Source: Kutzneria sp. 744 (GTDB lineage: Bacteria > Actinomycetota > Actinomycetes > Mycobacteriales > Pseudonocardiaceae). From it: a DNA stretch of 57,020 nt. The stretch's first letter is position 1. The number at the start of each line of letters is the position of its first letter. This document shows positions 29,315 to 38,589 of the stretch, piece after piece. The translations under genes and the position numbers were made by a program. The stretch spans positions 2,665,429 to 2,722,448 of the forward strand of contig NZ_KK037166.1 of NCBI RefSeq assembly GCF_000568255.1. The letters run 5' to 3'. The notes beneath the pieces are model-generated. The model searched no databases. It had not been told where the DNA came from and saw only the letters and a program-made list of their open reading frames with translations.

Positions 29315-29752
29315 CTAACGTCGGAGCAGTTTCCGGAGCCAGGCAAGGGGGCTGCGCCCATCAGCGTCGATGGTTTCAGCGGTTTCTGGTTCATGCGCGG
29401 CGGCCTTGCGCCCTGCGAAGTACTGTTGTCGATCCCAGTCGTCACGTGTTCGGCCAGCCGCGATTCGCTTGTCGGTCCATGTGCCCGACCATTGGACCTG
29501 GTTCGACGTGACCCAGTAGTGCGAGCGACAATGGAACCCCCAGTTGCCGATTGAAGGGGTCAGCGACACGGTCTCACCGTCGTAGAACAGTTGCCAGTCG
29601 GCCGGGCTGATCGGCGTGACTACCTTGTTACCGCACCCGCAGGCGCACCGGTGCACGGCGGTGCGGTAGGTGATCGAGACGTAGAGCACCGCTTCGGCGA
29701 GCTCGCCGGGGATGTACTCCACGAACTCGTGGGTGATCGAGGTGTGCCTCAT
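29315..29752 (-). CDS. DUF6527-type zinc-binding protein of the ubiquitin-like cassette
   Basis: The 145-aa protein carries paired metal ligands: CACGCG near residue 37-42 and FHCRSH near 73-78, separated by the signature SPADWQLFYDGETVSLTPSIGN. This pattern fits a small treble-clef-like zinc domain. It starts at ATG 29752, overlapping the ThiF stop by four bases, so it is the third gene of the Ubl-E1 operon. In comparable cassettes this family sits beside ThiF and multiubiquitin genes; an E3-like or ligase-accessory role is my inference. Soluble; the C-terminus is basic. Confidence 0.7.
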   Translation of the reverse strand: MRHTSITHEFVEYIPGELAEAVLYVSITYRTAVHRCACGCGNKVVTPISPADWQLFYDGETVSLTPSIGNWGFHCRSHYWVTSNQVQWSGTWTDKRIAAGRTRDDWDRQQYFAGRKAAAHEPETAETIDADGRSPLAWLRKLLRR

Positions 29753-30933
29753 GGTGTTTGGTCGTCATTCAGCAATTGGTTGCCGCCGATGGTGTAGGTC
29801 GTGAACATCTCGTGCTCCTGGTCGAGATAGAAGCCATACAGCTTCTTCCACTTGATCACAGCCAGGACCGCGTTGAGCATGTTCAGATCAGCGGTCTGGA
29901 TGTTGCGGTCGTACTCGTCGTCTTCCTCGTCGCCGAACGGTATCCGCTGGTGGTCCCACACATGGGTGCGGTGCTCGGGTGTGCTCGCAGTGACCCGCAG
30001 AATGCCCCCGAGTGACTCGCCGACCCGGTAGACGCCCATGCCCGCGTCGATGAACGGGATCCCGAACTCCTCCAACTTCGTCACGATGAACTTCTTGGCA
30101 GGACCGGAGTCCATGGCCAAGAAGACGAAGGTCATCGCTCGCAGCTCGTCGATATTCGACTCGTCGACATGGACCGGGTGCGGAACGATGCCCCGTCGCA
30201 TGACCTCGTACATTCGCCGGTAGTACTCCACCTTGGTCGGAACGGCGTCGAGTTCCTGGACCGAGGCCGCGCCCGGTGCCCGGAACGCGTTGTGTGCGTA
30301 CAGGATGTCGCGGTCGTAGACGTGGATCTCGCCGATCGGCGTCTTGACGATCAAGTCCAGGATGAACGAGCCCGTTCCGCCAAGGCCGACAAGGGCGACC
30401 TTGGGTAGGGCCAGCTTGTCGGTGATCGAGCTGATCCTGGCGCGGCTGGATGCCGAGTCCAGGTAGCGGAACACCGAGTCCTGCTCGGCTACCTTCACGA
30501 CGGGGAAGGTCCGAGCTGTCGCTGCGGGATCGATGACCTGCGCCGGCCCGGACAGCATGTTCACGTAGGACGTGATCTTGGCGTGGTAGTCGGCGTAGTA
30601 GCCCACAGGCGGCTTGCTCGAGAACGTGCAGTCCGCGACAAGACCCTCGGCGACTTGGATCGCGCCGGTGCTATTGATGATCTTCGTCAGCGGGGAGCCG
30701 TGCTGGTCGCACGGAATCCCCCCGGCGAACGAGACAACATGATCACTCGGTCTGATCGTGCTCGAGCCGCTCGTGGAGAGCTCGGAGATGATCACGCCGT
30801 ATGCGACCTCCCGTGTGGACGTCACGTACGGCACATGCTTGACCAGCAGATAGTTCGACCGGATTTCGAGGTCGAAACCCTCGTCGCGCAGCCGTGCAAG
30901 ATCCGAACTATGACTTACCAGTGGGTGTGACAT
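29749..30933 (-). CDS. ThiF/E1-like adenylyltransferase with N-terminal accessory domain
   Basis: I place the start at ATG 30933 (MSHPLVSHSS), giving 394 aa and a 26-bp overlap with the Ubl gene; a start at 30972 would overlap more. Residues 1-170 form a separate domain (DUF6791-like in my reading) with FAGGIPCDQHGSPL around C75. Residues 178-390 are a ThiF Rossmann domain: ATP-binding GLGGTG (183-188) and VYDRDILYAHNAFRAPGA (about 205-222), where E1 enzymes have their D, N and R contacts. Only two cysteines exist (C75, C102), neither in the usual E1 position. So it may only adenylate, or pass the Ubl to C75. Confidence 0.8.
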   Translation of the reverse strand: MSHPLVSHSSDLARLRDEGFDLEIRSNYLLVKHVPYVTSTREVAYGVIISELSTSGSSTIRPSDHVVSFAGGIPCDQHGSPLTKIINSTGAIQVAEGLVADCTFSSKPPVGYYADYHAKITSYVNMLSGPAQVIDPAATARTFPVVKVAEQDSVFRYLDSASSRARISSITDKLALPKVALVGLGGTGSFILDLIVKTPIGEIHVYDRDILYAHNAFRAPGAASVQELDAVPTKVEYYRRMYEVMRRGIVPHPVHVDESNIDELRAMTFVFLAMDSGPAKKFIVTKLEEFGIPFIDAGMGVYRVGESLGGILRVTASTPEHRTHVWDHQRIPFGDEEDDEYDRNIQTADLNMLNAVLAVIKWKKLYGFYLDQEHEMFTTYTIGGNQLLNDDQTP

Positions 30934-31189
30934 CGAAGATCGTTCCCTGCTTCTTGACTTCAACGACGCCACCCTCGACCAGGATGCCCTCGTGCTTCGG
31001 ACCCTTCGCCTTGCGGTACGTCACCGTGAACGTGCTGTCCGGGGACGGCCACACCGGGAAGGCGATGGCGACCACCTCGGTCCACGACACCTCCTCGTGC
31101 GGGACCACGGCCAACTCGCCGTTGACGACGATGGCGAACCCCGTCTTGTCCGCGGTGTCCTCGACCTCAACGTGCGCAGCTTCGTTCAT
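30908..31189 (-). CDS. Single-domain ubiquitin-like protein (multiubiquitin family)
   Basis: The start is ATG 31189 directly behind a strong AAGGAGG site; a longer frame to 31300 is not needed. The 93-aa product is a beta-grasp-like protein: FAIVVNGELAVVPHE, then STFTVTYRKAKG, then KHEGILVEGGVVEVKKQGTIFDVTPTGKS. The ending matches the multiubiquitin family, whose repeats end in a similar TxKS, but only one repeat is present. It ends in GKS rather than GG, so conjugation would need trimming or an unusual terminus. As first gene of the operon it is the presumed substrate of the adjacent E1. Confidence 0.72.
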   Translation of the reverse strand: MNEAAHVEVEDTADKTGFAIVVNGELAVVPHEEVSWTEVVAIAFPVWPSPDSTFTVTYRKAKGPKHEGILVEGGVVEVKKQGTIFDVTPTGKS

Positions 31190-31318
31190 CTCGACCTCCT
31201 TCGCGGCCGGCGGCCACGTCGTGTTCGCTTGCCCGCGTGTTCGCGAACATGCGTACAGAGTAGCACCGTGGCGTGGGGTGGGTCTTCGACACGCCGGCAT
31301 GTACGCTCGTAAGCGGAC
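31190..31318. promoter_or_regulatory. Divergent promoter region with TGTTCGCGAACA palindrome
   Basis: The 129-bp gap separates the Ubl operon from the XRE/ImmA pair. It holds a perfect 12-bp palindrome TGTTCGCGAACA (31238-31249), a preceding half-site GTGTTCGC (31221-31228), and a CATGT...ACATG pair near 31299-31320 close to the XRE start. These are plausible operators for the XRE protein encoded next door. Assignment is by position and symmetry only. Confidence 0.5.
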
Positions 31319-31699
31319 ATGTCGAACACACCCTCACGCCCAACACTCGGCCAGCGCATACGGGACGCCCGTGTGGCTGCCGGGCTGTCCCTGCGCGAGC
31401 TAGCGCGCCGCATCGAGCGTGCGCCGTCGTACCTGAACGACATTGAGCACGACCGACGCGTCCCGTCCGAAGCCGTCGTGATGCAGCTCGCCTCCGCGCT
31501 CGACCTCGATGCTGATCTCCTGCTCGCCGCGGCCGGTCGGGTCGGCGAAGGGGCGGAGCGCTACATGCAGTCAAATCCCACGGCCGGCGTGCTGTTCCGC
31601 CGAGTCTCCGACGCCGGCCTTGGCGAGCGGGACTTGAAGCACCTGCTCGAGCAAGCCGAGAAGATCATCAACAAGCGAGACCAGGGCACAGGCGAGTAA
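31319..31699 (+). CDS. XRE-family transcriptional regulator
   Basis: This 126-aa protein has a clear HTH at residues 10-65 (RIRDARVAAGLSLRELARRI, then APSYLNDIEHDRRVPSEA) and a short helical C-terminus that may dimerise. It starts at ATG 31319 and precedes the ImmA gene by 4 bp. XRE/ImmA pairs control mobile and defence loci: the XRE protein represses and the peptidase cleaves or inactivates it. Divergence from the Ubl-E1 operon suggests control of that operon. Confidence 0.88.
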   Translation: MSNTPSRPTLGQRIRDARVAAGLSLRELARRIERAPSYLNDIEHDRRVPSEAVVMQLASALDLDADLLLAAAGRVGEGAERYMQSNPTAGVLFRRVSDAGLGERDLKHLLEQAEKIINKRDQGTGE

Positions 31700-31703
31700 C
31701 GAC

Positions 31704-32444
31704 ATGCAGTGGTACCAGGGACCTGAGGGCGATCAACGAATCTGGTACGAACCGGACGAGATTGAGCGTATCGCAGAGGATGAACTCCGTCGCGCCAGTC
31801 TTATGCCGTCGCTCAGCGAACCGGTGACGGACCTCGAGCGTTTCATTGAGAGTCACCTCCACGCCGAACTCGATCAGTATGCCGAATTGCCTGATGACGT
31901 TCTGGGGCTCACGCAGTTTCAAGCTGGTCGACGGCCAGTGGTCTCCATAAACAGTAAACTGACCGAGTCGGCCGAAGCGGACACTGCGAACCCTGGCGCC
32001 GTCGGTCGTTGGCGCGCCACCATGGCTCACGAAGCGTCGCACATTCTGCTGCATCGGTATCTATTCGATCCCGAGATGGCTCAACTTGTCGGTGCCCAGG
32101 TTGGTTCCAACGCACCCGGCGAGCGCGCAGGATTGATGCGCTGCCTATATCGCGATGTCGTGCCGGTGAGCACGCAGGACGCCAGTCAGACCCGACGGCG
32201 ACGAGACTGGCGTGAGATTCAGGCCAATCGTGGCATGGCAGCGCTTCTTATGCCAGACCGCCCATTCAAACGTCTCGCGTTTCAACAGATGGCCAACGTC
32301 GGCTTGGTCACCGTCTCCACCGGCACTGCCGCTGCGGATACACTCATGGCCGAAATGGCCGAAATATTCAATGTCTCAAAGCAAGCAGCCATGATTCGGC
32401 TTGAAACCTTGCAAATCTGCACACCCGGTAGCGGCGAGAAATAG
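31704..32444 (+). CDS. ImmA/IrrE-type metallopeptidase
   Basis: The 246-aa protein carries the zinc motif HEASH (109-113) in ATMAHEASHILLHRYLFD, a typical ImmA variant with small residues in the middle. The N-terminus (IWYEPDEIERIAEDELRR) and the C-terminal WREIQANRGMAALLMP segment match family features. It is the likely protease partner of the upstream XRE protein, responding to an unknown signal. The base composition is lower in GC than the DISARM genes, hinting at separate acquisition. Confidence 0.85.
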   Translation: MQWYQGPEGDQRIWYEPDEIERIAEDELRRASLMPSLSEPVTDLERFIESHLHAELDQYAELPDDVLGLTQFQAGRRPVVSINSKLTESAEADTANPGAVGRWRATMAHEASHILLHRYLFDPEMAQLVGAQVGSNAPGERAGLMRCLYRDVVPVSTQDASQTRRRRDWREIQANRGMAALLMPDRPFKRLAFQQMANVGLVTVSTGTAAADTLMAEMAEIFNVSKQAAMIRLETLQICTPGSGEK

Positions 32445-32548
32445 CGGCTGCCATCCACGGCGCCACCGGTACCGAGTGTGACAGTTCGCCTGACTCGTAG
32501 TGCTTCAAAATAGCTTCACCGACTGTGGCCTGCCGGTTCGTCGTGTGG

Positions 32549-33087
32549 TCAGCTTGCTCGGTGGTACTCGTTGATGAGGCCGGCGACGGCTCTGCGCGTG
32601 CCGAAAACCCCGTCCACGCAGATCAAGTCACCTGTCGGTACTCACGGGTGACTCAGCCGAGTCAAGTCCGGGTGGTGTGTGTACGCACCGCCGCGCAGAT
32701 CGACGGCCCCTTACGAGCAGCTTGCAACGGACGTCTCCCCAGTGTCCGTGATCAGTCAATGCCACGATCGAGTGATCCACCGGCGGTGAACCCGTCCACC
32801 ACTTGATCGGTCCCCCTGCCGCGTAACATCGTGCTTGGCGCGACGATCCGACACATCAGCACGTGTCTAGGCAGCAGCCTAGCCAGCGTTGCCCGATCCG
32901 ACTACGTCAGCCGAGACCGACCAACCTGCCGCCGCAGCGTCGCCACCCGGTGTCGCAACGCCAGTAGTTCAGCGGCCACGGCCGCATCGCGACGCGTCAG
33001 CAGCCAGATACACAAATCGAAGACACAGCAGAGGATCATGCCCAACCTCGACAAGACGACCAGCCGCAGGTCAGCACGTCCAGCCAA
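32549..33087 (-). pseudogene. Decayed integrase-core transposase remnant
   Basis: The 5' end of the relic (33087 to about 32902) reads LLTRRDAAVAAELLALRHRV then ATLRRQVGRSRLT. This matches the N-terminus of integrase-core transposases such as the intact one at 38708-39793 (RRDLSKDAELLVLRHENAVL). The far end (about 32610-32549) reads VFGTRRAVAGLINEYHRAS and a stop, the usual end of this family. The DDE core between is unrecognisable. The rest of the 32445-33215 gap shows no gene. Confidence 0.6.
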
Positions 33088-33215
33088 GTTCTGACGCTGT
33101 ACAGGGTTCGCGGAATGGGTCCCGCCAGGTGGGCAGTCACGGACCGGTCACGCCACCGCGCGGTCTATCGTGAGTGTGACCTTGGCTGCACGTCAACAGG
33201 GAGCGTAGCGACGCG

Positions 33216-35036
33216 GTGGATGCGAACACCTATTCGTTGAAGCAAATCCTCACACAGGACCGCCGTTATGTAGTGCCGACCTTCCAGCGAGACTATGAGT
33301 GGACTCGCGACGGACAATGGGAACTGTTGTTCACCGACCTTGAAGACACATCCGACCGGTTGCACCAAGCGCGGTGCCATGCCGAGTCGCTCGGTGAACC
33401 GCTAGCAAAAGCAGACAAGAAGGTGCAACCACACTTCCTGGGCGCAATCGTCTGCGACCAACTGTCTGCTCCGGCCGGTGGTCTTGACTTGCGGGCGGTC
33501 ATTGACGGACAGCAGCGCCTGACCACCATTCAACTGGTACTGCGAGGCGTACTCGACGTCCTTATCGAACGCGGATCAGCACGCGTCAAGCAGGTCCGCC
33601 GATTGCTGGAAAACCACCCCGACGTGGTCGAACTCCCCGAAGAGCGCTACAAGCTGTGGCCGCGCCGCCGGGATCGTGATGTGTGGCCGCACGCGATGGA
33701 CGATGCACCCCCGCCACCCTCCGTGCATCACGGCTATCTCAAGGCCCGCGAGTACTTTGCCGAGCGTGCGCGTGCCGCCACCGTCGGCGTCGATGGGTCT
33801 GATCGCACGGACGTCCTCGTTGATGCGCTGCTCGACTTGTTCAAGCTGGTTGTCATCGACCTTGAGGACAACGACGACGCCCAAGTCATCTTCGAAGTGC
33901 TTAACGGTCGCCAGACGCCACTGTCCGCTGCCGATCTGGTAAAGAATTTATTGTTTCTCCGGGGCGAACTGTCCGACGAGAAGGAACTTGAGCTTGTCTA
34001 CGACACTTACTGGGCGCCGTTCGACGACACGTGGTGGAAGGTAGCGGTCGGTCGTGGCCACGCCCAGCGGGGGCGCCGTGATGTGCTGTTGTCGAGTTGG
34101 CTGACCGCGGTGTCGACCACGGAGACCAATGTAGGGCATCTCTACAGCGAGGTGCGCCATTATCTGGATGACGCCCAACGCAAGACGGTGGACGTGCTCG
34201 CTGAGCTCAGGGACTTCGGCAAGGCATATCGAGTGGTCGTTGGTGCCGAGAATGCTGAAACGGCGCAGCTTCGGCGATCGTACCGGCGAATCGACTCGTT
34301 GGGATTTACCACCGCGCTTCCATTGTTGCTGTGGCTGCGCACGCGGCCCGCTCAACTGGTGCCTGTGTCAGATCAAGAACGAGCTGTTCGTGCAATCGAG
34401 TCATGGCTGATCCGCAGGTTCTTGCTGGGCGCGAACACTCGCGGCTACGGCAAAGTCTTCGTCGACATACTCAAATCGGCCGCCGAGCGGACGACGATCC
34501 CCGGCGTATCGGTAGCGGATGCCGTGATCGGCGCACTGCGAGGCAATCCGGACCAACTGTCATGGCCGACGGATCAGGAGTTGGTCACCGCGTTCACCAC
34601 ACGCAAGGCCTACGGCGGTATGACGCAAGAGCGCATCCGGCTCGTTCTGAGTGCGATTGACGAGCACCTGCAGAACGCCAATCTAAAAACCGAACCCGCG
34701 ACCTTCGACTACGACAAACTGCAGATTGAGCACGTCATGCCACAGGCATGGCGGGATCACTGGCCGCTTGAATCGACTGATGCCGCAGACCGCCAACTCG
34801 AAGCCCAGCAACGTGATCAGGCCGTGCACCGATTCGGCAACCTGACGCTGGTCACATCGACCTTCAATCAGTCTGTCTCCAACTTGGCCTGGTCGGTGAA
34901 AAAGCCCGAATTCGCTGAGCAGTCCAGCCTCCAGCTCAACCGATCGATAGGGATGTGTCCGATGTGGAGCGTCGAAGACATCCAGGCTCGCGCAGTGGTC
35001 CTGGCGGAACTAGCCGCGCAGGTATGGCCCGACTGA
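33216..35036 (+). CDS. DUF262/DUF1524 GmrSD-like restriction protein
   Basis: The 606-aa single-chain protein starts at GTG 33216. The N-terminal DUF262 has the ParB/Srx-like motifs VPTFQRDYEW (20-29) and VIDGQQRLTTIQL (about 94-106), which bind and hydrolyse nucleotide. The C-terminal DUF1524 HNH-type region has QIEHVMPQAW (about 503) and HRFGNLTLVTSTFN (about 533). GmrSD-type enzymes are type IV restriction systems cleaving modified phage DNA. The following gene is a methyltransferase-like protein 245 bp away, so the two may work together. Full length, with no frameshift. Confidence 0.88.
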   Translation: MDANTYSLKQILTQDRRYVVPTFQRDYEWTRDGQWELLFTDLEDTSDRLHQARCHAESLGEPLAKADKKVQPHFLGAIVCDQLSAPAGGLDLRAVIDGQQRLTTIQLVLRGVLDVLIERGSARVKQVRRLLENHPDVVELPEERYKLWPRRRDRDVWPHAMDDAPPPPSVHHGYLKAREYFAERARAATVGVDGSDRTDVLVDALLDLFKLVVIDLEDNDDAQVIFEVLNGRQTPLSAADLVKNLLFLRGELSDEKELELVYDTYWAPFDDTWWKVAVGRGHAQRGRRDVLLSSWLTAVSTTETNVGHLYSEVRHYLDDAQRKTVDVLAELRDFGKAYRVVVGAENAETAQLRRSYRRIDSLGFTTALPLLLWLRTRPAQLVPVSDQERAVRAIESWLIRRFLLGANTRGYGKVFVDILKSAAERTTIPGVSVADAVIGALRGNPDQLSWPTDQELVTAFTTRKAYGGMTQERIRLVLSAIDEHLQNANLKTEPATFDYDKLQIEHVMPQAWRDHWPLESTDAADRQLEAQQRDQAVHRFGNLTLVTSTFNQSVSNLAWSVKKPEFAEQSSLQLNRSIGMCPMWSVEDIQARAVVLAELAAQVWPD

Positions 35037-35281
35037 TCATTCGTGCTGGTGCGCGGGCGACCGCACTTCGCCCCGACCCGACCGGAACTAGATGATCGCC
35101 CAGGGGGCCGGTGTCACGGCTGCCGCGCGGTCGAGGTCGGTCAGCCGTGGGTCCAGGCGGGGTCGGGGGAGCAAGCTTTGGATCGCTGGCTTCTGGCGGC
35201 AACAGACCCCCGGAGGGTGGTGACCGACCGCACCGCGTCGATGGTCTGCTGCCCTCGATCGTCGTGCATCATGGCTGCGAT

Positions 35282-38200
35282 ATGACTGCCAACCGACCTG
35301 AGGAAGACGTGAGCAACCTGCGACACTTGACCAACCTGGTGTGGTCGATCGCCGATCTTCTGCGCGGTGAGGTTAAGACCTCGGAATATGCATCGGTGCT
35401 CATCCCCTTCACGGCGCTACGCCGGTTGGAGTCCGTTCGCGGCGATGAGGGCGCGACGCTCGCCGAGTTGACGACCAGGCCACCCGTTACCGTCCAGGCG
35501 TTATCCGAATATCTCGATACCTTCCCCTCGGACGTCCGCGTGACGCTGGAGCGGTATGGCTTCTTCGAATACGTCCAACGGCTCGACAGCGCCGCTGTCT
35601 TGCACCAGGTTGTGGCCCGGTTCGCGGACCTTGACCTGCGGCGCGAGACCGTATCCGGTGCTGAGGTGGGGCACGTCTTTGAGGACCTGCTTCGGCGTTT
35701 CGTGGAGCAAGACGCCGAGGCCGTGGGTGAGCACGCCACGCCGCCGGATGTGCGGAGGCTGGCAGTCCAACTGCTGCTGGCACCCGACGTCCCCCACCTG
35801 GCGACCATGGGAGTGTCCCGAACGGCGATCGACCCCGCCTGCGGTATAGGCGGTTTACTGGACGAACTGGACGAGCAGGTCGCGGCAATCAACCCGGCCT
35901 TGGAGCTGCGGCTGTCCGGCCAGGAGGTCAACTACCAATCCTGGGCGATCTGCCGCCTGCGGATGATGGTGGAAGGCCGCGATCCGAGCGGCATCGAACT
36001 CGGGGACACTCTCTCCGATGACCGGCACACCGGTCAGGAGTTCGACTACCTCATCGCCTCTCCACCGTTCGGTATGGAGTGGAAGAGGTCGGCAGACCTG
36101 GTGCGTCAGGAGCATGAGGAACTCGGCATGGCTGGCCGCTTCGGTGCGGGCCTGCCCAGGATCACTGACGCGTCGCTGCTCTTCCTCCAGCACATGCTGT
36201 CGAAGATGAAGCCGACGGGAAGTCGGATCGTGGTGCTGTTCAGCGACTCCGCGATGTCGTCGGGCGAAGCAGGCTCCGGCGAATCGGCAATCCGACGGTG
36301 GGTGATCGAAAACGACTGGCTGGAATCCGTCGTGGCACTCCCGGACGGGCTGTTGCACAACACGGCGGTGTCCACCTACCTCTGGACGCTGAGCAACCGC
36401 AAGCCCGTTGAGCGGGGGGGCAGGGTGGTACTGGTCGATGCGCGAGACCAGGCGGAGCAGATGCGCAAGCCGCTGGGCTCGAAGCGCCGGTACCTCACCA
36501 ACGAGCAGGTCAATGTGATCGTCAAGGCGTGCGTGGACACCGCACACGCCCAGTGGAACACCGACCACCCAATGCACGACAGGGTGCGGATCGTCAACAA
36601 CACGGAGCTCGGCCACCAGCGGATCACGGTCGAGTACCCGTTGCTGCTGCGCTTCGAACTGACGAACGCCGCGCTCGACGCGTTAGCGAAGTCCCGGCCC
36701 GCCCGCGACGTCGACAACCTCAACGATATCCTCGCGCCGCTCCGCAGCCTGATCGGCTCGACCTGGCCCGACGAGCAGACCGCGCTCGCCGACATTGAGC
36801 GCGCGGTGCGCAGCGACGGTCGTTCATGGCCGACCGGCCCGGCCTTCCGACAAGCCGTCGTCCGCGCCATCGGCGTACGCCATCCAGAAGGAGCGGTCCA
36901 ATACCGCCAGGGCGTCGCGCTTCCCGATCCCACCCAGCGCCGCTCCGTGCGCGTTCCGCTCGACGCCGACCTCGACGAGTACCTACGCCGCGAAATCCTG
37001 CCGCATACCCCTGACGCCTGGATCGACCGAGACAGCACAAAGATCGGCTACGCCATCTCACCCATGCTGTTCTTCCGGTCGACGTTGGACACCCGTTTCG
37101 TGCCCCTTCACGAAGTGGTGGAGGAGCCGCAGGTGGCCCGAGCGGAGTTGATCAGCGGCGAGAACGCGCTACGTCACCTACGCAAACAGGACCTGCACTC
37201 GGCGGATTCCGCCGGCGAACTGCCGGAAGTCCCGGAGAACAGCCGGAATATGACGCTCTGCACGGGAGGCGACGTGGTGGGGCATGCCAGCAACTGGCGG
37301 GTGCTGCCAGTTGGGTTTGGCGACGCGGCGACTGCGCTGACAGTGCTCCGCCCCCGCAGCCGCTACGGCCGGGCATTGTGCGAGTGGCTCAACTCCCGCA
37401 ACGACCACACAGCATTCTCGTCCGCTCAGCGGTACCCGCCGGCCGACTTGCCCGTGCCGATCGACCTGTTCAGCGACAACCTCCTCGACGGGCTGCTGGA
37501 GGACATACAGAAGAGCCGCACGACGGTGCGCGACGCCGTGTCGAACTTGCTGCCCAACGTGTTCTCCGAGACGAAGCGGGACGTACGGTACTTTCGGGAG
37601 GACGCTCGGTCGATCGTCGTGCAAGCTGCCCTGGTCGGCGACGTCGTAGGCTCGGTCGTCGATCCCGTGTGGCAGGCCGAGTGGACGTACCCGTTCCACG
37701 TGGCGGCATTGGCACGCCGCTACCGGCTCAGCAGTCAACCGGCTGAACGCAAGGACGCTCTGCTCAAGCTGGGCGAGGGGGTGGCGCGAACCGTCGGAAT
37801 CCTTGCCCTGACCGAGTTCCTGGACCACGGTCACCTGCGCGATGAGGTGGGTAAGTCGTTCAAAAGTGGGGCGACGTTCGGCACGTGGCTCAACCTAGTT
37901 GACAGGTTCAGACAGGGAGCCACACCGTCGAGGATGCGGGAACTGGGTGAGCTGAGGGACAACGCCCGGCTGGTTGGGTTGCTGCGGGCGATCAAAGTCG
38001 TCAGGAACACCTCGTCACATGCGTACGGGGTACGCGCGCCGTATCAGCTGGAAAAAGAGGTCGAGGCGTTGGAGCCGTTGGTGGTGTCGGCCCTGACCGC
38101 GGCCAACTGGCTGTCGACGGTCCAATGGGACTGGGTCCAGCGCTGCGAATACTTGGACGAGTCGTCCTACCTGCTGATCGGGCTGCGGCTCCGTGGCAGC

Positions 38201-38485
38201 CATCCCGATTGGGAGCCGTTCGAGCGGTCCAGCACTTATCCGTTGCGGCCCGGCCGGATCTACACCGGAACCGACACCGCCGCCGAGGCGGGGCAGCCCG
38301 TTGACCTGTCACCGCTGGCCGCGGTACGGATCTGCTCCGACTGCCGTGCACGCGAACTATTCCTGATCAACAAAGTCAGAGGCGACGACATCACACTACG
38401 CAGTCTGGAAGAACACTCCGCCGACATCCCGCAGTCACCCGCACCTGCGGAAAGCGGTGGAACGGCGGAGTCGGCGCCCGGTTGA
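35282..38485 (+). CDS. HsdM-like protein with SPPF motif and HEPN-like C-terminus
   Basis: I start at ATG 35282 (MTANRPEEDVSNLRHLTNLVW); GTG 35309, behind GAGGAAG, is an alternative. The product is 1067 aa. Residues 10-480 follow type I HsdM: motif I DPACGIGGLL (about 184) and motif IV ASPPFGMEW (259-267), where the usual catalytic N is S260. The middle has the HsdM tail (LRREILPHTPDAWIDRDSTK). Residues about 680-760 may be a specificity-like segment. The C-terminal ~300 residues are helical with RNTSSH (about 908-913), the RNxxxH signature of HEPN ribonucleases. No separate HsdR or HsdS follows. Confidence 0.75.
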   Translation: MTANRPEEDVSNLRHLTNLVWSIADLLRGEVKTSEYASVLIPFTALRRLESVRGDEGATLAELTTRPPVTVQALSEYLDTFPSDVRVTLERYGFFEYVQRLDSAAVLHQVVARFADLDLRRETVSGAEVGHVFEDLLRRFVEQDAEAVGEHATPPDVRRLAVQLLLAPDVPHLATMGVSRTAIDPACGIGGLLDELDEQVAAINPALELRLSGQEVNYQSWAICRLRMMVEGRDPSGIELGDTLSDDRHTGQEFDYLIASPPFGMEWKRSADLVRQEHEELGMAGRFGAGLPRITDASLLFLQHMLSKMKPTGSRIVVLFSDSAMSSGEAGSGESAIRRWVIENDWLESVVALPDGLLHNTAVSTYLWTLSNRKPVERGGRVVLVDARDQAEQMRKPLGSKRRYLTNEQVNVIVKACVDTAHAQWNTDHPMHDRVRIVNNTELGHQRITVEYPLLLRFELTNAALDALAKSRPARDVDNLNDILAPLRSLIGSTWPDEQTALADIERAVRSDGRSWPTGPAFRQAVVRAIGVRHPEGAVQYRQGVALPDPTQRRSVRVPLDADLDEYLRREILPHTPDAWIDRDSTKIGYAISPMLFFRSTLDTRFVPLHEVVEEPQVARAELISGENALRHLRKQDLHSADSAGELPEVPENSRNMTLCTGGDVVGHASNWRVLPVGFGDAATALTVLRPRSRYGRALCEWLNSRNDHTAFSSAQRYPPADLPVPIDLFSDNLLDGLLEDIQKSRTTVRDAVSNLLPNVFSETKRDVRYFREDARSIVVQAALVGDVVGSVVDPVWQAEWTYPFHVAALARRYRLSSQPAERKDALLKLGEGVARTVGILALTEFLDHGHLRDEVGKSFKSGATFGTWLNLVDRFRQGATPSRMRELGELRDNARLVGLLRAIKVVRNTSSHAYGVRAPYQLEKEVEALEPLVVSALTAANWLSTVQWDWVQRCEYLDESSYLLIGLRLRGSHPDWEPFERSSTYPLRPGRIYTGTDTAAEAGQPVDLSPLAAVRICSDCRARELFLINKVRGDDITLRSLEEHSADIPQSPAPAESGGTAESAPG

Positions 38486-38589
38486 GCCGACAGCAGCAGT
38501 ACAGCACCTCCGGGATCGACCAGAAGTTGGCGGGGCTGCGCGTACCGAAAGCCACATCCGTGAACGTCATCCATGTCCCATGCTCATGT

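Noticed and set aside
30908-31300. Longer 130-codon version of the ubiquitin-like gene
   Set aside because: The extra N-terminus crosses the presumed promoter region; ATG 31189 has an AAGGAGG site directly upstream.
32525-32806. 93-codon plus-strand frame after the ImmA gene
   Set aside because: It runs antisense across the decayed transposase end and shows no protein character.
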